The notes under the pieces are model-generated. The model searched no databases. It saw only the letters and a program-made list of their open reading frames with translations, and was not told the origin of the DNA. This document shows positions 7,921 to 15,984 of a stretch of 64,000 nucleotides of DNA, piece by piece. Within the stretch, counting starts at the first letter, position 1. Each line of letters starts with the position of its first letter. This DNA is from CSP1-5 sp964558395. GTDB taxonomy: Bacteria > Methylomirabilota > Methylomirabilia > Methylomirabilales > CSP1-5. The position numbers and the translations under genes were made by a program. The stretch is taken from the NCBI GenBank assembly GCA_964558395.1, contig CAZLDS010000001.1:1-64000 (forward strand). The letters run 5' to 3'.

Positions 7921-8844
7921 TCAGGTCCACAGCCGAAATCTGGCGGATCGCGCCCCCCGGGCCTCGAGAGTAATCTGTCCCCCCATGGGCAGAACGACAT
8001 TTTCCCGCCCATGCCCGCTTGGGAAGGTGGCGAAGCAAGGAATGTCTCCCTCGTGGGCAAATCGGGTCAGCACCTCTGAAATGGAGAAACCGGTCCAGGG
8101 TGTGCGAGGCTTACCCGCCACCATGGTCCCAAAGACAATCCCCTTGATCCCCTCTAGTTTCCCCGCGAGCCTGAGATGCGTGAGCATCCGGTCAATCCGG
8201 TAGGGCTCCTCGTTCACCTCTTCCAAAAAGAGGACCTTCCCTTTTGTCTGGATGGTAAAGGGAGTCCCCAGCGAGAAGGTGATCAGACTGAGGTTCCCGC
8301 CGGTAAGCTCCCCCCTGATCCTCCCCCGTCGGGAAAGGAAACGGCCCGCAATCGTCCCTTCAAAGACCTGCCCATCGAGAAGCAGGGCGCGTAGGCTCCG
8401 GTGTGTCAGCGGATTATTTCGGCGGGTGAAATCCGGCTCCACCATTGGTCCATGAAATGTCATGAGCCTCGCACGCTGAGTGAGGGCTAAATGGAGAATA
8501 GTGACGTCACTCGATCCGAGAAAGACTTTCGGATGTCGGCGGATCAGCGCGAAGTCAAGGTAGGGCAAGATCCGTCCCGCACCGTATCCGCCCCGCGCAC
8601 AAAAAATCCCCTTCACCTCGTCCCGAAGAAACATGTCCTGTAGGGCCGCCGCCCGGTCTTTATCTTTCCCGGCGAGGAATCCCCAACGATCGTACAGATG
8701 CGGAGCCTCCAGAACATCAAGGCCCATGCGGCGCAAGGCGACAAGACCACGCCTGAGCCGCTGCGGATCCACCGGGCTTGAGGGGGCCACCACCGCCACA
8801 AGATCACCTGACTGGAGAGGCCTTGGTCGGGATAACGGGGCCAC
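7921..8844 (-). CDS. LD-carboxypeptidase (peptidase family S66)
   Basis: Serine peptidase family that trims the terminal D-amino acid from murein tetrapeptides during peptidoglycan recycling, or cleaves peptide antibiotics (MccF branch). Visible motifs are LVAVVAPSSPV at the N-terminus, CARGGYGAGRILPYLD, the nucleophile region GSSDVT, a Glu in FLEEVNEEPYRID, and a His in FPSGHGREN. I choose the GTG at 8844 because GGAGGG lies 10 bases upstream and it follows the preceding stop by 4 bases; a longer frame runs into the upstream gene. 307 residues matches the family. Confidence 0.88.
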   Translation of the reverse strand: MAPLSRPRPLQSGDLVAVVAPSSPVDPQRLRRGLVALRRMGLDVLEAPHLYDRWGFLAGKDKDRAAALQDMFLRDEVKGIFCARGGYGAGRILPYLDFALIRRHPKVFLGSSDVTILHLALTQRARLMTFHGPMVEPDFTRRNNPLTHRSLRALLLDGQVFEGTIAGRFLSRRGRIRGELTGGNLSLITFSLGTPFTIQTKGKVLFLEEVNEEPYRIDRMLTHLRLAGKLEGIKGIVFGTMVAGKPRTPWTGFSISEVLTRFAHEGDIPCFATFPSGHGRENVVLPMGGQITLEARGARSARFRLWT

Positions 8845-8848
8845 TGGA

Positions 8849-9754
8849 TCAGCGCCCTCCGCCGAAGATCTGCAAACCTGCTCGGATGGTGGCAACATGA
8901 ATGGCAACGGTGTCGGCGGTCCTCCGGGCATAGCCCCCTGCCAAGACCACGACGACCGGCACCCGCTTTCTCTTTGCCTCGTAAAAGATCATCTGATCCC
9001 GTCGCTCGAGGCCCTCAAAAGTCAGTCGCAGCTCCCCCTCCTGGTCATCGTGATACGTGTCTGCCCCTGCGACATAAATCAGAAGCTCAGGTTGGAAGAT
9101 CTCGAGCGCCGGCAGGACGTGCCGTGAAAGTTCCTCAAGGTAGTCTTCATCCCCCATTCCTGATGGCAGCCCGACGTCTAAGTCGCTCTGCTGCCTGACT
9201 TCAGGATACAGATCCTCTTGATGGATTGAACACGTAAAGACACTGGGATCCTCTCGAAAGATGAAGGCCGTTCCGTCTCCTTGATGGACGTCGCAATCGA
9301 CGATCATCGCTTTGACGATCCGCCCCTCTCGTTTCAACGTGCGAATGGCGACAGCACTATCGTTAAAGACGCAGTAGCCCGCACCATGGTCCAGATAGGC
9401 GTGGTGGCCGCCGCCGCCGATGTGGATGCCCAACCCCGTCTCCAGGGCGTAACGCGCGGCCCGGATCGTTCCCTCCACTCCAACCCAGGCCGCCTCCACC
9501 AGCGTCCCCGAGAAGGGAAGATCCAGCACCGCGAGCTCCTCGGATGTCAGCGCCCCACGCCGCAATTTGTCAAGATACCCCGGGGTGTGGACGAGCAAAA
9601 TGTCGCGATCTTTGGCCGGAGGCGGCTCCTCGAAATCCTCGGCCTTGGCCAGACCAAGCTCGAGAAGCCTGTCTTTAATCAGCCGAAACTTGACTGTTGG
9701 GAGGATGTGTTCCCCCAAGTCGACTTCATATTTTGGAGAGTACAGAAACTTCAC
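8849..9754 (-). CDS. Histone-deacetylase-family metal amidohydrolase
   Basis: Zinc-dependent amidohydrolase of the arginase/deacetylase fold; bacterial members act on acetylpolyamines, acetoin-related or unknown acetylated compounds. The 301-residue protein shows GGGHHAYLDHGAGYCVFND (general-base HH pair), DCDVHQGDGT (zinc Asp and His), GLPSGMGDEDYLEEL and AGADTYHDDQEG (second zinc Asp region). It is intact, unlike the second family member at 41851-42699. It begins the minus-strand operon with the LD-carboxypeptidase, four bases apart. Confidence 0.9.
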   Translation of the reverse strand: MKFLYSPKYEVDLGEHILPTVKFRLIKDRLLELGLAKAEDFEEPPPAKDRDILLVHTPGYLDKLRRGALTSEELAVLDLPFSGTLVEAAWVGVEGTIRAARYALETGLGIHIGGGGHHAYLDHGAGYCVFNDSAVAIRTLKREGRIVKAMIVDCDVHQGDGTAFIFREDPSVFTCSIHQEDLYPEVRQQSDLDVGLPSGMGDEDYLEELSRHVLPALEIFQPELLIYVAGADTYHDDQEGELRLTFEGLERRDQMIFYEAKRKRVPVVVVLAGGYARRTADTVAIHVATIRAGLQIFGGGR

Positions 9755-9775
9755 AGCAGCCCATCACTGTGTGTC

Positions 9776-9794
9776 CATGACATCGCACGTCATG
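9776..9794. repeat. Inverted repeat CATGAC-N7-GTCATG
   Basis: Perfect six-base arms at 9776-9781 and 9789-9794 separated by seven bases, between the divergently transcribed deacetylase-family gene and a lipoprotein gene. It could be a regulator binding site; nothing else supports that. Confidence 0.4.
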
Positions 9795-9941
9795 ATAGTC
9801 TCTTTCGGCGGCAATTTCCAGGAGGAATCCCGTTTTTGGAGTGCGGGCATTGACAGAAATCTATTGACCCGGACTCGCGTCTTTACTACCTTCCATGCCA
9901 GACGAGCAGCGCACGAAGGATCGTGTGAAAGACGTGCGGAA

Positions 9942-10214
9942 ATGCGGCGCGATTACGCGGTACTCATCCTGCTGGGGATAGTGGTCCTCGGAGGCTGTGC
10001 CACCAGCCGGGGCGGCCCTGTCCCCGTCAAAGGGATGGTCACCGGAAGATACCTGACCCCCCCAGCGGAAAGCGCATCCGGGGATTCGGAGAAGGAAAAA
10101 CCCCATTACTTTCTATGGGTGAAGACGGAAAACGGGCTGGTCTTGGTGGAGGTGAAGGAAGAAGAGTATCAGGAGGTGACGGAAGGCCAGCACGTCTGCA
10201 TTAATTGCGATTGA
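9942..10214 (+). CDS. Small lipoprotein, 90 residues
   Basis: Starts MRRDYAVLILLGIVVLGGCA, a clean lipoprotein signal with the lipobox Cys at residue 19. The mature part (KGMVTGRYLTPP, HYFLWVKTENGLVLVEV, then EGQHVCINCD) looks like a small beta-barrel and ends in a C-x-x-C pair. Longer in-frame starts upstream would place some 125 residues before the signal and are rejected. Function unknown. Confidence 0.7.
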   Translation: MRRDYAVLILLGIVVLGGCATSRGGPVPVKGMVTGRYLTPPAESASGDSEKEKPHYFLWVKTENGLVLVEVKEEEYQEVTEGQHVCINCD

Positions 10215-10227
10215 TTCAGCCCGAGAC

Positions 10228-11082
10228 TTACCGGACTTGGGCGGCTTTCACGACCACATCCCTTAGCTCTTTCGCGCTGAGTTCCCCAACCGACCCGGGC
10301 GGGGGGTAAATGCTAAGGATGTGAGCCCGCTCGTTAAGAAGCTCCGCATTCCCAAGACCAAGCTCTTGGAGAACCAAGAGGGCGCGAGAACGGGCAATCT
10401 GCTCGAAATTGAGGGCCGGGAGCGTCACCATATCAGCCACGCCCTCCTCCTGAAATTGCAGGTCACCTTCGGCCACGGGACGTTTCAGAAAATCGAGGAG
10501 CACGCGGGCATTCTCGGCATCCCAGACCGAGCGGTACTCCGGATTCGGGGGTCGCTCTGCCTTGAGCTTAATGGGCCCCTCCCACCATCCCTCGGAATAG
10601 TAATAATCCTTCCAGCCACCACGAAAACCGTGCGTGAAGAGCAGATGGCCTTCATCGGTCACCTGGAGAGGATGCTGAAGTTCCTGGATCTGCTTCAGGG
10701 TCTTCCAGCCGTAGGCGAGGTACATCATGGCGCTCCACGTGTCCTCGATGGTCTGGCAGATCGCGCCGACGATCGTCTGCTCAAACTCGCTCCCCCGCAG
10801 CTCGACCCGTCTCGAGCCGAACTCCGTTGTAAATGCGAGAATAAGGTCGAGGATTCCTCGTTCCAAGTCGGCCTGACTCCCCGGAATCCGCGTCCGCCCA
10901 TAGAGGCCTTCGACTACCGGACGCTTCGACATCTCTCCCTCGGGGTCCTTCAGGTACAAGACAAATTCTGCCTGACCGACGAACCGGCTGGGCCACGCTT
11001 CAACGTGCAGCCCGTAGCGACCGACACGCTGGCTCCGAAGCTTCAGCAGCGGATGATCCGGATGCAGATTGTCTTTCGCCAT
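10228..11082 (-). CDS. Hypothetical cytoplasmic protein, 284 residues
   Basis: I place the start at ATG 11082 (MAKDNLHPDHPLLKL) because sequence before it is low-complexity and unlike a protein; the ribosome site is poor, so the start is uncertain. The protein has mixed alpha/beta composition with aromatic-rich segments (GWKDYYYSEGWWEGPIKL) and ends ELSAKELRDVVVKAAQVR. No signal peptide or membrane helix is present. I do not recognise the family. It ends 13 bases from the convergent lipoprotein gene. Confidence 0.6.
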   Translation of the reverse strand: MAKDNLHPDHPLLKLRSQRVGRYGLHVEAWPSRFVGQAEFVLYLKDPEGEMSKRPVVEGLYGRTRIPGSQADLERGILDLILAFTTEFGSRRVELRGSEFEQTIVGAICQTIEDTWSAMMYLAYGWKTLKQIQELQHPLQVTDEGHLLFTHGFRGGWKDYYYSEGWWEGPIKLKAERPPNPEYRSVWDAENARVLLDFLKRPVAEGDLQFQEEGVADMVTLPALNFEQIARSRALLVLQELGLGNAELLNERAHILSIYPPPGSVGELSAKELRDVVVKAAQVR

Positions 11083-11353
11083 GCTGTCGAGGTTACGCAG
11101 TGGCTGGCGGACTTGGCAAGGAAAAATCGGACATCCACTCGGGAGGCCCAGACCTATAGGCCGCGTGCGAAGATCTGGGTAATTTCCTTGTCCGACTGCA
11201 TGTGGAGTTGCCCAACGGGCAGCGGCTGAGCGCGGTTGAGTTAGATTTCGGTGAGTGGGCGACCAAATGTACTCGACGCATGTGCGACGGCGACCCGAAG
11301 CCCCGGCGTGGGCGGAACGGTGGTGTGGATGTGAAAGACGAGAATAACCAGCG

Positions 11354-11776
11354 TTAGTGGGCAGAGATGGCGATGATGAGGGTGCCGGAACGATGCGGCG
11401 GGCCACCAACGAGGAATGGTTGACCACCCCGCTGGAGGCTGACCCGGGTGTTGACCCCAGCTGTCGTGATCTTTAGGTCTGCTCGGCGCTGATCCGCCCG
11501 CATCAGCGCAACACGCAGATCGTGGCCTCCGGCAATGGTGGTCTGCCAAGGACGCTCCGGGCCGACCTGTCCCCTGTGGGTCTCAAGCAATCGGTACCCG
11601 GTGTACGCGAAGTCGCGCTGAAGCTCCTGGACGAGCGTTTGGATACCCGGATCGACGGGACCCCCAGCCTCCCGGGAGGCCACGATAACTTGAACCTGGA
11701 CCGGAACGGCCTGCGCATACGCTGTGGAGATCGGCAGGACCAGGGACACCAAAAGCGTCAGGAAGCCTCGCTTCAC
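11354..11776 (-). CDS. Exported protein of the sigma/anti-sigma operon
   Basis: Starts with GTG at 11776 inside the anti-sigma stop (ATGTGA overlap), giving VKRGFLTLLVSLVLPISTAY and a signal peptidase site after AYA. The 118-residue mature part contains VQVQVIVASREAG, LVQELQRDFAYTGYRLLETH and ends GTLIIAISAH, a probable small periplasmic beta-rich domain. It is the last gene of the operon sigma (12293-12847), anti-sigma (11773-12300) and this protein, so it is likely part of the envelope signal those genes handle. I do not recognise a named family. Confidence 0.7.
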   Translation of the reverse strand: MKRGFLTLLVSLVLPISTAYAQAVPVQVQVIVASREAGGPVDPGIQTLVQELQRDFAYTGYRLLETHRGQVGPERPWQTTIAGGHDLRVALMRADQRRADLKITTAGVNTRVSLQRGGQPFLVGGPPHRSGTLIIAISAH

Positions 11777-12300
11777 ATCTCTCCCCGCGGGACCACCCAT
11801 ACCACCTTCAAGCCGCGACCAGACGTCGTCAGGACCATTGCCCGGAACCCCACCTCGGGCTCCACGGCCTCTACCATTACCTCGGTCTGACCTGACTCTA
11901 TCGAGATATTCTGGTCAGCTGACCTTTCGATCGGGGTTTCACGGAGGAGATACACCGCCGAGAGGATCAGGAAGCCTGCGAGGCCAGCAGCCGCCAAGGA
12001 GAGCCTGGGTCTTTCCCACGCCACCTCCCACATCTCACGCATCCACGCTTTCAGGAACCCGTCGGGACGCCGACCCTCGATCCGGACCCGGACGCCCGGC
12101 CAGAGGGCCGGCGAGACCTCGGATCCCGGGTCCTCGAGTCCCTGGCGAAGTAGCCTTTTCAGCTTTTCCAGATCCTGGAGCTTCAGCCGACACTCACCGC
12201 ACCCAGCCAGATGTTGCTCCACCTGCCGGATTTCAGACTCCTGAAGCTCCCCGTCCACATACGCGATCAGAGAACGCTGACGTCGGTGATGGCTAGTCAC
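11773..12300 (-). CDS. Anti-sigma factor with zinc-finger (zf-HC2) domain
   Basis: 175 residues: an N-terminal zf-HC2 domain with H30, C34 and C37 in HLAGCGEC, a linker, one transmembrane helix (SLAAAGLAGFLILSAVYLL, about 100-118) and a periplasmic C-terminal part. Such proteins hold the cognate ECF sigma factor at the membrane until a signal releases it. The GTG start at 12300 overlaps the sigma gene by eight bases, the normal layout for a coupled pair. Confidence 0.88.
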   Translation of the reverse strand: MTSHHRRQRSLIAYVDGELQESEIRQVEQHLAGCGECRLKLQDLEKLKRLLRQGLEDPGSEVSPALWPGVRVRIEGRRPDGFLKAWMREMWEVAWERPRLSLAAAGLAGFLILSAVYLLRETPIERSADQNISIESGQTEVMVEAVEPEVGFRAMVLTTSGRGLKVVWVVPRGEM

Positions 12301-12847
12301 GCATGCTTTCTCCTTGCCAAAACGATGCCAAGCTCTGCTGGAGTCGCCGCCGCGCGTGGAAAAGACGGGACATCACCGTACCCACCGGCCGGCGGATTAC
12401 CCGGGCAATTTCCGCGTAGGAAAGCCCCTCGAGTTCTCGAAGGAGGATCACAGTCCTGAGGTCTGTGGGGAGCGTTTGGATGGCTTTTTGAATGCACTGT
12501 CTGAGCTCCCATTGGTCCAAATATTTCCCCGGATTTTCTCCGTGGGCTTCCGGCCGGAGCACTACGTCTTCTTCGCGAAGTTGCGGTCTTCGCCGCCGGA
12601 GCAGATCTGTTGCCAGGTTGACCAGGATCCGGTAGAGCCACGTCCGGAACTGCGCGGTGCCGCGAAACTCGGCGAGCCGAAAATATGCGCGTGCAAAAGC
12701 TTCCTGGGCCACCTCTTGGGCATCCTCTCTGTTGCCCAGCAAGCGGTACGCAATCCCGTAGGCCCGACCCTGGTGTCGCCTGACCAGCTCTTCGAAGGCG
12801 GCCACATCTCCCGCGCGGGAGCGCTCCACCAGCTGGTGGTCCTCCAT
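12293..12847 (-). CDS. ECF RNA polymerase sigma factor
   Basis: 184 residues with regions 2 and 4 only. Region 2 is AFEELVRRHQGRAYGIAYRL ... DAQEVAQEAFARAY ... FRTWLYRI; region 4 is LPTDLRTVILLRELEGLSYA then EIARVIRRPVGTVMSRLFHA. I choose ATG at 12847 (MEDHQLVERS) because GGGAG precedes it at good distance; a TTG 12 codons earlier is unlikely. It starts the operon with its zf-HC2 anti-sigma factor and an exported protein. Confidence 0.92.
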   Translation of the reverse strand: MEDHQLVERSRAGDVAAFEELVRRHQGRAYGIAYRLLGNREDAQEVAQEAFARAYFRLAEFRGTAQFRTWLYRILVNLATDLLRRRRPQLREEDVVLRPEAHGENPGKYLDQWELRQCIQKAIQTLPTDLRTVILLRELEGLSYAEIARVIRRPVGTVMSRLFHARRRLQQSLASFWQGESMRD

Positions 12848-12940
12848 AAGGCCCACTCCCAAGGAGTAGACGGAAAGGGACAAGCATTTATTTTGCCTCG
12901 AGCATATCCTACAACACAGTCCGGGGCAACGGAGTCGTCT

Positions 12941-13639
12941 CTACCCCTTGAAAGAAATTGCAATCCTCGCCTGTGCGGGATAAGGACACAATTGGTTGAT
13001 GGAACAGGCCGGGCAGTTGGGTTTCCGGGCTTGGCAGACGGCACGTCCGTGGGCCTGAAGAAGATGACAGAACCGGACCTTCGCCGGATCGGACACGACG
13101 GGATTCAAGTCAAACTCGATCTTGTCCGGATCCGTCTGCCTACTGAGCCCCAGGCGCTGGGCGAGACGAGCCACGTGCGTATCTACACCGATGGCAGGCT
13201 GGCCAAAGACGTTGCCTCTCAAGATGTTGGCGGTCTTCCGTCCTACGCCCGGCAGAGCCACAAGATCCTCCAGCCCCTGGGGAACCTTCCCCCCGGACTG
13301 AGCGACAATCTTTCGGCAGCACTCCTGAATCACCCTTGCCTTATTACGGTAAAACCCGGTGGGGCGGATCTCAGCCTCCAACGTGGCCCGATCCGCAGCA
13401 GCCCAGTCACGAGGGGTCCGGTACTCCTTGAAGAGGCGTGCCGTGACCTGGTTCACGCGCTCATCGGTACACTGCGCTGCCAAAATCAGAGCAATGAGCA
13501 ACTCGGTCGGCGTCTTGAAATTCAGGGCGAGGGTCACACCCGGATACGCGGAATCCAGCCTTCGGATGATCTTTTGGACCCGTCGCCTCCTTCCTTCCGG
13601 CGTTTCATTGGGGGGTGACTTGAGCGGCTTTGCGGCCAT
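12941..13639 (-). CDS. nth: Endonuclease III (DNA glycosylase/AP lyase)
   Basis: Removes oxidised pyrimidines from DNA and nicks abasic sites in base excision repair. The 232-residue protein has the helix-hairpin-helix LPGVGRKTA with catalytic K135, the catalytic D153 in GVDTHVARL, and the 4Fe-4S ligands C202, C209, C212 and C218 (C-x6-C-x2-C-x5-C). All key residues are present and the length is normal, with about 20 extra basic residues at the N-terminus. Confidence 0.95.
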   Translation of the reverse strand: MAAKPLKSPPNETPEGRRRRVQKIIRRLDSAYPGVTLALNFKTPTELLIALILAAQCTDERVNQVTARLFKEYRTPRDWAAADRATLEAEIRPTGFYRNKARVIQECCRKIVAQSGGKVPQGLEDLVALPGVGRKTANILRGNVFGQPAIGVDTHVARLAQRLGLSRQTDPDKIEFDLNPVVSDPAKVRFCHLLQAHGRAVCQARKPNCPACSINQLCPYPAQARIAISFKG

Positions 13640-13705
13640 TATCTTGTCCTCCCCCGACCCCCGACGGCAGTTACGCCGTTTGACCGCTCCGGTTTGGTAC
13701 CGGGG

Positions 13706-13981
13706 TCACCTGTCTTCCTCTTTGAGGATCTTCTCAAGGACATCAGATCCTGCCCCGGGCGCCTCTCCCTTGAGGTACAACATGACCCCGCCCTTGACTG
13801 GACGGATCTCGATGATCCCCTTCGCGGCCAGTTCCTGCGTCGCGGGCCTCGGATCCTCACCAAAATACTGACGGAAGGCGTCATTAAACCCGGAGAAGAC
13901 GCTGTGAATCCCGCGGTACTTCCCCCTGAGTTTCTTAATAGCCCGAACGATGAACTCTTCCTTCTGGAGTTTTCCTTCCAT
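13706..13981 (-). CDS. Small protein with probable winged-helix fold, 91 residues
   Basis: Starts MEGKLQKEEFIVRAIKKL at 13981, directly after GGAGGAGGGGAGG, a very strong ribosome site that decides the start. The middle (FSGFNDAFRQYFGEDPRPAT, then QELAAKGIIEIRPVKGGVML) alternates helix, helix and a beta-wing as in small DNA-binding winged helices, but this fold call is inference. It lies downstream of the phasin-like gene on the same strand. Confidence 0.65.
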   Translation of the reverse strand: MEGKLQKEEFIVRAIKKLRGKYRGIHSVFSGFNDAFRQYFGEDPRPATQELAAKGIIEIRPVKGGVMLYLKGEAPGAGSDVLEKILKEEDR

Positions 13982-14015
13982 CCTCCCCTCCTCCCGCGTG
14001 CGACGCCCGCTCAAC

Positions 14016-14102
14016 AGTTCATGGTTCGTGGTTCATGCTTCATCGTATACGTGGAGCTTCTTGCCTCTCGACCCTGAACCCTCAACTCTAAACCCTGAAC
14101 TG
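14016..14102. repeat. Degenerate short repeats (GTTCATGG / CCCTGAAC types)
   Basis: Between 14016 and 14045 the unit GTTCATGG or GTTCGTGG recurs, and 14070-14100 reads as tandem variants of ACCCTGAAC, ACCCTCAAC and AACCCTGAAC. The same words occur in inverted form at 46568-46632. This looks like an intergenic interspersed simple repeat. Confidence 0.5.
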
Positions 14103-14104
14103 CA

Positions 14105-14509
14105 TCATTTTCGTTTAGCGGCTGGCTTGGCTTTTGGCTTGCGCGTCTGTTTTTCACCTCGTCCGCCCTTCGGCCTGCCGGCGGCCCCCTCGAGGTTGAT
14201 CATCAATTGGTCAAGCTTCCGGTGAAGCTCCTGAAGGTCCTTCCGCGTCGGCGGGAGCGCCCCGGTGAGGCCCGTCTTCACGCTCTCTTCCCATTGCCGG
14301 TACTTCTCCTCCATCCGCGCCTGGAAATCCTCCGTCCGCTGGGTCCACATTTCCAGGAGGCGCTGCCCTTCGTCTTTCGCCACGGCACCACGCTGGATCA
14401 GTTCATCGACCATCTGCCACGTCTGTTTCTGAAACTTGACTGCCGCCTCCACAGAGGCATTCACCGTTTCGCGCATCATTCGTGCAATCTGGTCTGCCCA
14501 CTCCGCCAT
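14105..14509 (-). CDS. Phasin-like helical protein
   Basis: About 134 residues, almost all helical: MAEWADQIARMMRETVNASV, then FQKQTWQMVDELIQRGAVAK, DFQARMEEKYRQWEE and a basic tail (KQTRKPKAKPAAKRK). The heptad-like pattern and the Lys/Ala/Pro-rich end resemble polyhydroxyalkanoate granule-associated phasins (PhaF/PhaI group), which coat polymer granules. No polymer synthase is visible nearby, so the role is uncertain. The start is chosen at the second ATG because GGAGGG lies six bases before it. Confidence 0.6.
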   Translation of the reverse strand: MAEWADQIARMMRETVNASVEAAVKFQKQTWQMVDELIQRGAVAKDEGQRLLEMWTQRTEDFQARMEEKYRQWEESVKTGLTGALPPTRKDLQELHRKLDQLMINLEGAAGRPKGGRGEKQTRKPKAKPAAKRK

Positions 14510-14670
14510 CGCCATCCCTCCCATCACAAGGGGCAAGCACCACAAAGATGTGCGCGGGCCGCCGCTCATGAAAGGGGCCCCTCGCGTTGCTCCATAGCAT
14601 TCGTTGAGGAACGAAACGATCAGGAGAATCCATCAGAGAACCGCCGCAGCGTTGCACCGAAGAGGTGCGG

Positions 14671-15084
14671 TCAGACGCGCAGAGTCCTCGCGGCGCGATT
14701 CACGTCGCGTGCCTTGACCCAGAGGATCGCGCCGTAGCGGCCTGCCCCTGCAGAGACGGCATCGACGGCGGTCACGTTGATCTTTTTCGCAGCCAGTTTT
14801 CCGAGGAAACCCGCGCAGGCGCCGACGCGATCCTTCCCCTGGACCAGGAAGCCAACCTTTTTGGGACGAACTTTCCAGTTTGCTTTTCGGGCCACTTTGA
14901 GGAAGGCTGTGGGATTCGCCGGGACAAAGTCGAGTTGCGCCCGCCGCCCTGGCTGGGGAAACCCGGAGAAGGCCAGAAGGTCGATATTGTTCTTCTTGAG
15001 CACGTCCAAAATTTTGGCCCCTTCCCCTGGTCTGTTAGAAACATGCATGACAAAATATGGCACCCGCCGAATCCTGTCCGCCAT
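14671..15084 (-). CDS. ACT domain protein
   Basis: 137 residues containing two beta-alpha-beta units of ACT type: VMHVSNRPGEGAKILDVLKK followed by NNIDLLAFSGFP, and VGFLVQGKDRVGACAGFLGK followed by LAAKKINVTAVDAV. ACT domains bind amino acids or other small ligands and regulate metabolism. It has no fused catalytic domain, so it is a stand-alone ligand sensor or regulatory subunit. It is monocistronic as far as can be seen. Confidence 0.75.
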   Translation of the reverse strand: MADRIRRVPYFVMHVSNRPGEGAKILDVLKKNNIDLLAFSGFPQPGRRAQLDFVPANPTAFLKVARKANWKVRPKKVGFLVQGKDRVGACAGFLGKLAAKKINVTAVDAVSAGAGRYGAILWVKARDVNRAARTLRV

Positions 15085-15363
15085 CTCCCCCTCCTTCGAT
15101 CCGCTGCCGGATCGCCCCTGCCCTCAGGAAGCAGGTTTTCGGTGATAACACACAGCAAATTCTGCCTGTGTCGCGACCGTAGGGTAGCATACATGGGGGC
15201 CTACTGTCCCGCAAAATAGCCCCCCCCAAGATCCAGTCTCTGCCATTTCGACAGGGCCCGGGACAGAAGTAAAGCGGTGCCGATCCGACCCACCTCTTGG
15301 AGCGGAGGGGAAACGGGAGGAAGTTTCAGCGCGAGTAGCCGAGGAGCGTCAGAGGCAGGGATT

Positions 15364-15501
15364 CTATTCAGATTCCGCGATCGTCTTTTTCATTCCCCTG
15401 GCGAGGTTTTCGGTATCCTGCGCAATTCCGTGAGCAGTTGCGCACCCTGCCAATCCGATCAAAATCGCGATGATAAGAACCGAAGCGATCCTTTTTCTCA
15501 T
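15364..15501 (-). CDS. Entericidin-like small lipoprotein
   Basis: A 45-residue peptide from ATG 15501 to TAG 15364-15366. The sequence MRKRIASVLIIAILIGLAGC is a lipoprotein signal with Cys at residue 20; the mature part ATAHGIAQDTENLARGMKKT plus five residues matches the entericidin EcnA/B pattern (small amphipathic helix after C-N/A-T). Entericidins are tiny outer-membrane lipoproteins tied to stress or programmed lysis. Its ATG overlaps the stop of the upstream 90-residue lipoprotein (ATGA), so the two are co-translated. Confidence 0.75.
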   Translation of the reverse strand: MRKRIASVLIIAILIGLAGCATAHGIAQDTENLARGMKKTIAESE

Positions 15502-15770
15502 TGCGTGTCTCCACGGCCCATGGCCGCATTCTCGAGCCCACCCGCTGTAGAGGCATACGCGACCAGGTATTCGAGTCTCTCCGTGGACGGAGACTTTTCT
15601 TCGAGTTGAGAGGACTCCTTCTTGTGTGGGGTCTCTCCCTCTTCACCCTTCCGGATCATGTAGCCTCCACCGACCCCTGCCCCTACCAAGAAAAGGGCGC
15701 ACCCCGACGACAGGCATAAGAGGGCCACGAGGAGTACCGCCGTTATCCATCCTTTCCTGCTGTGATTCAT
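15498..15770 (-). CDS. Small lipoprotein with glycine-rich membrane segment
   Basis: 90 residues starting MNHSRKGWITAVLLVALLCL and a lipobox ending SSGC, followed by ALFLVGAGVGGGYMIRKGE, a glycine-rich hydrophobic stretch, and a charged C-terminal half. The start at 15770 is set by GGGAGG seven bases upstream. It overlaps the entericidin-like gene by ATGA. Function unknown; the pair probably acts in the envelope. Confidence 0.7.
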   Translation of the reverse strand: MNHSRKGWITAVLLVALLCLSSGCALFLVGAGVGGGYMIRKGEEGETPHKKESSQLEEKSPSTERLEYLVAYASTAGGLENAAMGRGDTQ

Positions 15771-15984
15771 GCCGGGCCTCCCTGTCCTGTCCGAGATGCG
15801 CACACCTTCGGTCGTTAAGTGGGATACTTCGAGCAAGAATCATGCCGGTCTTCGGTATGCCTCCAGCAAGAACCCCGGCGTATCGAAGGTGCTCTTGGAC
15901 TAATGGGATCTTCATTCGGAGCAATGGATCTGCAGGGTTAGACCTGGGAAGCAGAGGGCGTGTAACCAGCGCTATCGTGAAAAC

